Part shown: piece by piece, positions 7,785 through 9,163 of the stretch
Position numbering within the stretch: position 1 is the stretch's first letter
How the letters are laid out: each line of letters opens with the position of its first letter
Source: M55B167 sp046482825
GTDB taxonomy: Bacteria; Verrucomicrobiota; Kiritimatiellia; RFP12; UBA1067
Length of the DNA stretch: 9,163 nt
Assembly: GCA_046482825.1 (NCBI GenBank)
Contig: JAWOEI010000063.1
Span: forward strand, 1 to 9,163
Reading direction: 5' to 3'
The notes under the pieces: generated by a model
What the model was told of the DNA's origin: nothing
The model's database searches: none
What the model saw: the letters and a program-made list of their open reading frames with translations, nothing else
Position numbers and translations under genes: made by a program

Positions 7785-8708
7785 TTACTGCCCCTGCACC
7801 TTCATGCGGATGGCATAAACGCTTTTTCCTGCTGTAATGAACAAGGTTTTACGGTCACTGCCGCCGAAACCGGCATTGGATGATTTTTCCGGTACTTGGA
7901 TGGTCTCGATCAGCCGTCCCTCAGGGGAATAGATATCGATACCCCCATTTGTCAGGTAAAGATTTCCGCGTGAGTCAATAGTCATACCGTCTGAATAACT
8001 CGAAACGAAAACCGTCTCTTCAGCCAGGAAACCGTCTTTACAGATGGCGAACCTGCGAACCTTCTTTTCTTCAGTATCGGAAACATAAAGCCATTTGCCG
8101 TCTGCCGTGCCGATCACTCCATTGGGATTCGTGAACTTCGTCTTGCAACGCCATACAGGTTTGCCAGCAGGAGACAGATAGTAAAGTCCGCGGACTTCCT
8201 GTTCTTCGGCATCGTCGGGATTGTCAACCCGGTTGGTCAGGCTACTCCGCTCTTCCCATATCCATTGCGCGCCTGAATAACGCGGGTCAGTAAAATAAAT
8301 ACCTCCGTCTGGTGCAACCCAGAGATCATTAGGACTGTTAAAACGCCTGCCGTTATATTCATCGCACAGAACTTTTATCCGGCCTTCGGGGGTAGTGGAT
8401 GTCACCCGTCGCCTGGCACCTTCGCATGCCAGCAAGTTTCCTTCTTTGTCAAAACCCAGGCCATTCGCATGTCCTGAATCTTCCCGGAAAAGGGAAAGCT
8501 TGTTTTCGATCGCCCAGAGATAAATCCGTGCATTAGGAATATCCGTGAAATACAGATTTCCATCCCGATCCGCGACAGCGCCCTCCGTGAAACCGAACCC
8601 GCTTGCAATACGTTCAACTTCGGCATTTGGATCAACAGGATTCTCAGATGATACGACCGGTAATCCAATCGCCATCACTCCGGCGATCAATATTTTTTCA
8701 ATACGCAT
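7785..8708 (-). CDS. Secreted SMP-30/gluconolactonase-family lactonase
   Basis: A 307-residue six-bladed propeller of the SMP-30/gluconolactonase/LRE family, which hydrolyses sugar lactones to aldonic acids with one divalent metal. The expected metal ligands are present: E42 in FTEGA, N127 in NSPND, N196 in NPNGV and D240 in SDGM. FTDPRYSG, GLYYLSPAGK and the closing AIRMKVQG match the bacterial enzyme subgroup annotated as gluconolactonase. I prefer the ATG at 8708-8706 because MRIEKILIAGVMAIGLPVVSS is then a signal peptide, placing the enzyme outside the cytoplasm; the longer frame from 8756 adds 16 residues ahead of it. Neither start has a good ribosome site, so the start is uncertain. It is first in the run, ahead of the regulator. 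The actual lactone substrate is unknown, and some members of this superfamily act on phosphotriesters or other esters. Confidence 0.85.
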   Translation of the reverse strand: MRIEKILIAGVMAIGLPVVSSENPVDPNAEVERIASGFGFTEGAVADRDGNLYFTDIPNARIYLWAIENKLSLFREDSGHANGLGFDKEGNLLACEGARRRVTSTTPEGRIKVLCDEYNGRRFNSPNDLWVAPDGGIYFTDPRYSGAQWIWEERSSLTNRVDNPDDAEEQEVRGLYYLSPAGKPVWRCKTKFTNPNGVIGTADGKWLYVSDTEEKKVRRFAICKDGFLAEETVFVSSYSDGMTIDSRGNLYLTNGGIDIYSPEGRLIETIQVPEKSSNAGFGGSDRKTLFITAGKSVYAIRMKVQGQ

Positions 8709-8753
8709 GATTATCAATTCAGACGCTGGATACAAGTCAAATCCGGGCACTAG

Positions 8754-8768
8754 CATCCCATAGGGATG
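8754..8768. promoter_or_regulatory. Short hairpin/palindrome upstream of the lactonase gene
   Basis: CATCCC-ATA-GGGATG is a perfect 6-bp inverted repeat with a 3-base spacer, about 46 bases before the chosen lactonase start. It may be an operator or leader hairpin for that gene. A looser inverted repeat (TTGAA/TTCAA, 8770-8790) follows. The rest of the 8709-8809 spacer shows no gene and no convincing promoter. Confidence 0.3.
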
Positions 8769-8809
8769 TTTGAAATTATTTCTAATTCAATGATTGGCAT
8801 CTATTATGC

Positions 8810-8821
8810 GGGGGGGGGGGG
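8810..8821. repeat. 12-G homopolymer at the insertion-sequence boundary
   Basis: An uninterrupted run of twelve G residues lies in otherwise AT-rich DNA. The following TAAAAATGTCAACCCC can fold back on the last Gs (GGGGT/ACCCC). It may overlap the left terminus of the insertion sequence, or its length may be a sequencing artefact. Confidence 0.5.
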
Positions 8822-8868
8822 TAAAAATGTCAACCCCTTAATTACGCATATTTTTTTGATAAAGAAAC

Positions 8869-8952
8869 GCTGGCTTGGTGGCTAAATTTTCCTGTAACCT
8901 ACAGGAATGAAAAAACAAAACAAACCAGTCAAGCCAGCAAAATCAGGTTACA
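8869..8952 (+). promoter_or_regulatory. Transposase leader with nested and competing hairpins around the start codon
   Basis: Three complementary pairs are visible. GCTGGCTTG (8869-8877) pairs perfectly with CAAGCCAGC (8930-8938) and encloses the start codon. CCTGTA-ACC-TACAGG (8891-8905) is a perfect 6-bp hairpin ending one base before the ATG and burying the only purine-rich AGGA. TGTAACCT (8893-8900) can instead pair with AGGTTACA (8945-8952), which excludes that hairpin. Long read-through transcripts could therefore have a masked ribosome site, as known for IS10 and IS50. The pairings are seen; regulation is inferred. Confidence 0.45.
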
Positions 8953-9163
8953 CTTTCTTTCGTCAGGTTGTCCAGTGGATACCGCCAGGTTTGCCAATAA
9001 AATTGCCGAGAACAAGAATGCGGATATCAGAAGATTCTCATGTACGAGTCATATATTGGCTTTGATGTATGGACATTTTTCAAAAGCAAACAGCCTCAAT
9101 GAAATATGTGATGCTCTGCGATTACACGAATCTGATCTTGCCAGAATTCGTGGAGCAACCGCT
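8907..9163 (+). pseudogene. IS4-family transposase (DUF4372 N-terminus), partial and apparently frameshifted
   Basis: From the ATG at 8907 the frame gives MKKQNKPVKPAKSGYTFFRQ and VVQWIP, which is the start of IS4-type transposases with an N-terminal DUF4372 domain. It then drifts out of frame and meets a TGA after WL near 9060. The frame one base earlier continues the domain: ARFANKIAENKNADIRRF, SHILALMYGHFSKANSLNEI and CDALRLHESDLARIRGATA up to the window edge. The switch lies at about 8978-8985 and fits loss of a single base there. No slippery heptamer is evident at that point, so a mutation or sequencing error is more likely than programmed frameshifting. The catalytic DDE domain lies outside the window. 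The only ribosome-binding-like sequence (AGGA) directly abuts the ATG and is held in a hairpin. Confidence 0.7.

Larger units (their letters stand above)
8810..9163 (+). mobile_element. Left end of an IS4-type insertion sequence, truncated by the window edge
   Basis: The stretch contains a G-tract, an AT-rich leader (GTAAAAATGTCAACCCC, then A/T runs) and the start of a DUF4372-type transposase. The outer boundary is assumed to be at or near 8810-8822, because composition changes there and the transposase leader follows, but the terminal inverted repeat and target duplication cannot be confirmed without the right end. Transcription of the transposase diverges from the lactonase gene, and the element sits within about 100 bases of that gene's start, so it may have replaced the native upstream regulatory DNA. 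Confidence 0.55.

Noticed and set aside
8709..8745. TTGACT/GATAAT promoter directly before the lactonase start
   Set aside because: The spacer would be 19 bases and transcription would start inside or after the chosen ATG, which does not fit unless a later start is used.
1..9163. CRISPR array, tRNA or rRNA genes, rho-independent terminators
   Set aside because: I saw no regularly spaced repeats, cloverleaf-like sequence, rRNA segments or GC stem followed by a T-run at a gene end.

Overview
The window reads as a carbohydrate-related locus from a PVC-superphylum bacterium, most likely Kiritimatiellota or Lentisphaerota. This is inferred from gene content: a very large secreted protein with autotransporter-associated beta-strand repeats, a LamG plus BNR_4 propeller protein, a XylR-type AraC regulator, a planctomycete-like gluconolactonase and a RAYT-type transposase remnant. 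Nothing in the window fixes the taxon. All four complete genes lie on the minus strand, so transcription runs from high to low coordinates.

In transcription order, the first gene is a secreted SMP-30/gluconolactonase-family lactonase (7785-8708). It is followed after 76 bases (35 of them intergenic before the regulator's start codon region) by a XylR-like regulator with a sugar-binding-type N-terminal domain and a C-terminal AraC helix-turn-helix (6607-7749). Next comes a 164-base intergenic region that holds two identical 12-bp direct repeats spaced exactly 21 bp apart, the geometry of AraC-type half-sites, plus a 16-bp near-palindrome and a candidate -10 box. This region precedes a 1356-residue secreted beta-strand-repeat protein (2372-6442). 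After 147 bases carrying REP-like inverted repeats comes a secreted 665-residue LamG + BNR_4 protein (227-2224), which has a His pair spaced like the one in ulvan-lyase-type beta-propellers. The simplest reading is that the regulator senses a sugar and controls the large surface protein, and possibly the propeller protein, while the lactonase acts on an oxidised sugar. The substrate cannot be read from the sequence.

Both edges look like mobile or rearranged DNA. At the left edge, a RAYT N-terminus (about 113-230) runs in frame into an AT-rich histidine-phosphatase fragment (1 to about 112), which looks like a rearrangement or assembly junction. At the right edge, a 12-G tract precedes the left part of an IS4-type insertion sequence. 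Its transposase (DUF4372 type) is partial and appears frameshifted, and its leader contains nested and mutually exclusive hairpins around the start codon.

I found no CRISPR array, tRNA, rRNA or convincing rho-independent terminator. The main candidates for follow-up are the AraC-type operator, the RAYT/REP-like pair, the transposase leader structure and the possible polysaccharide lyase activity of the propeller protein.
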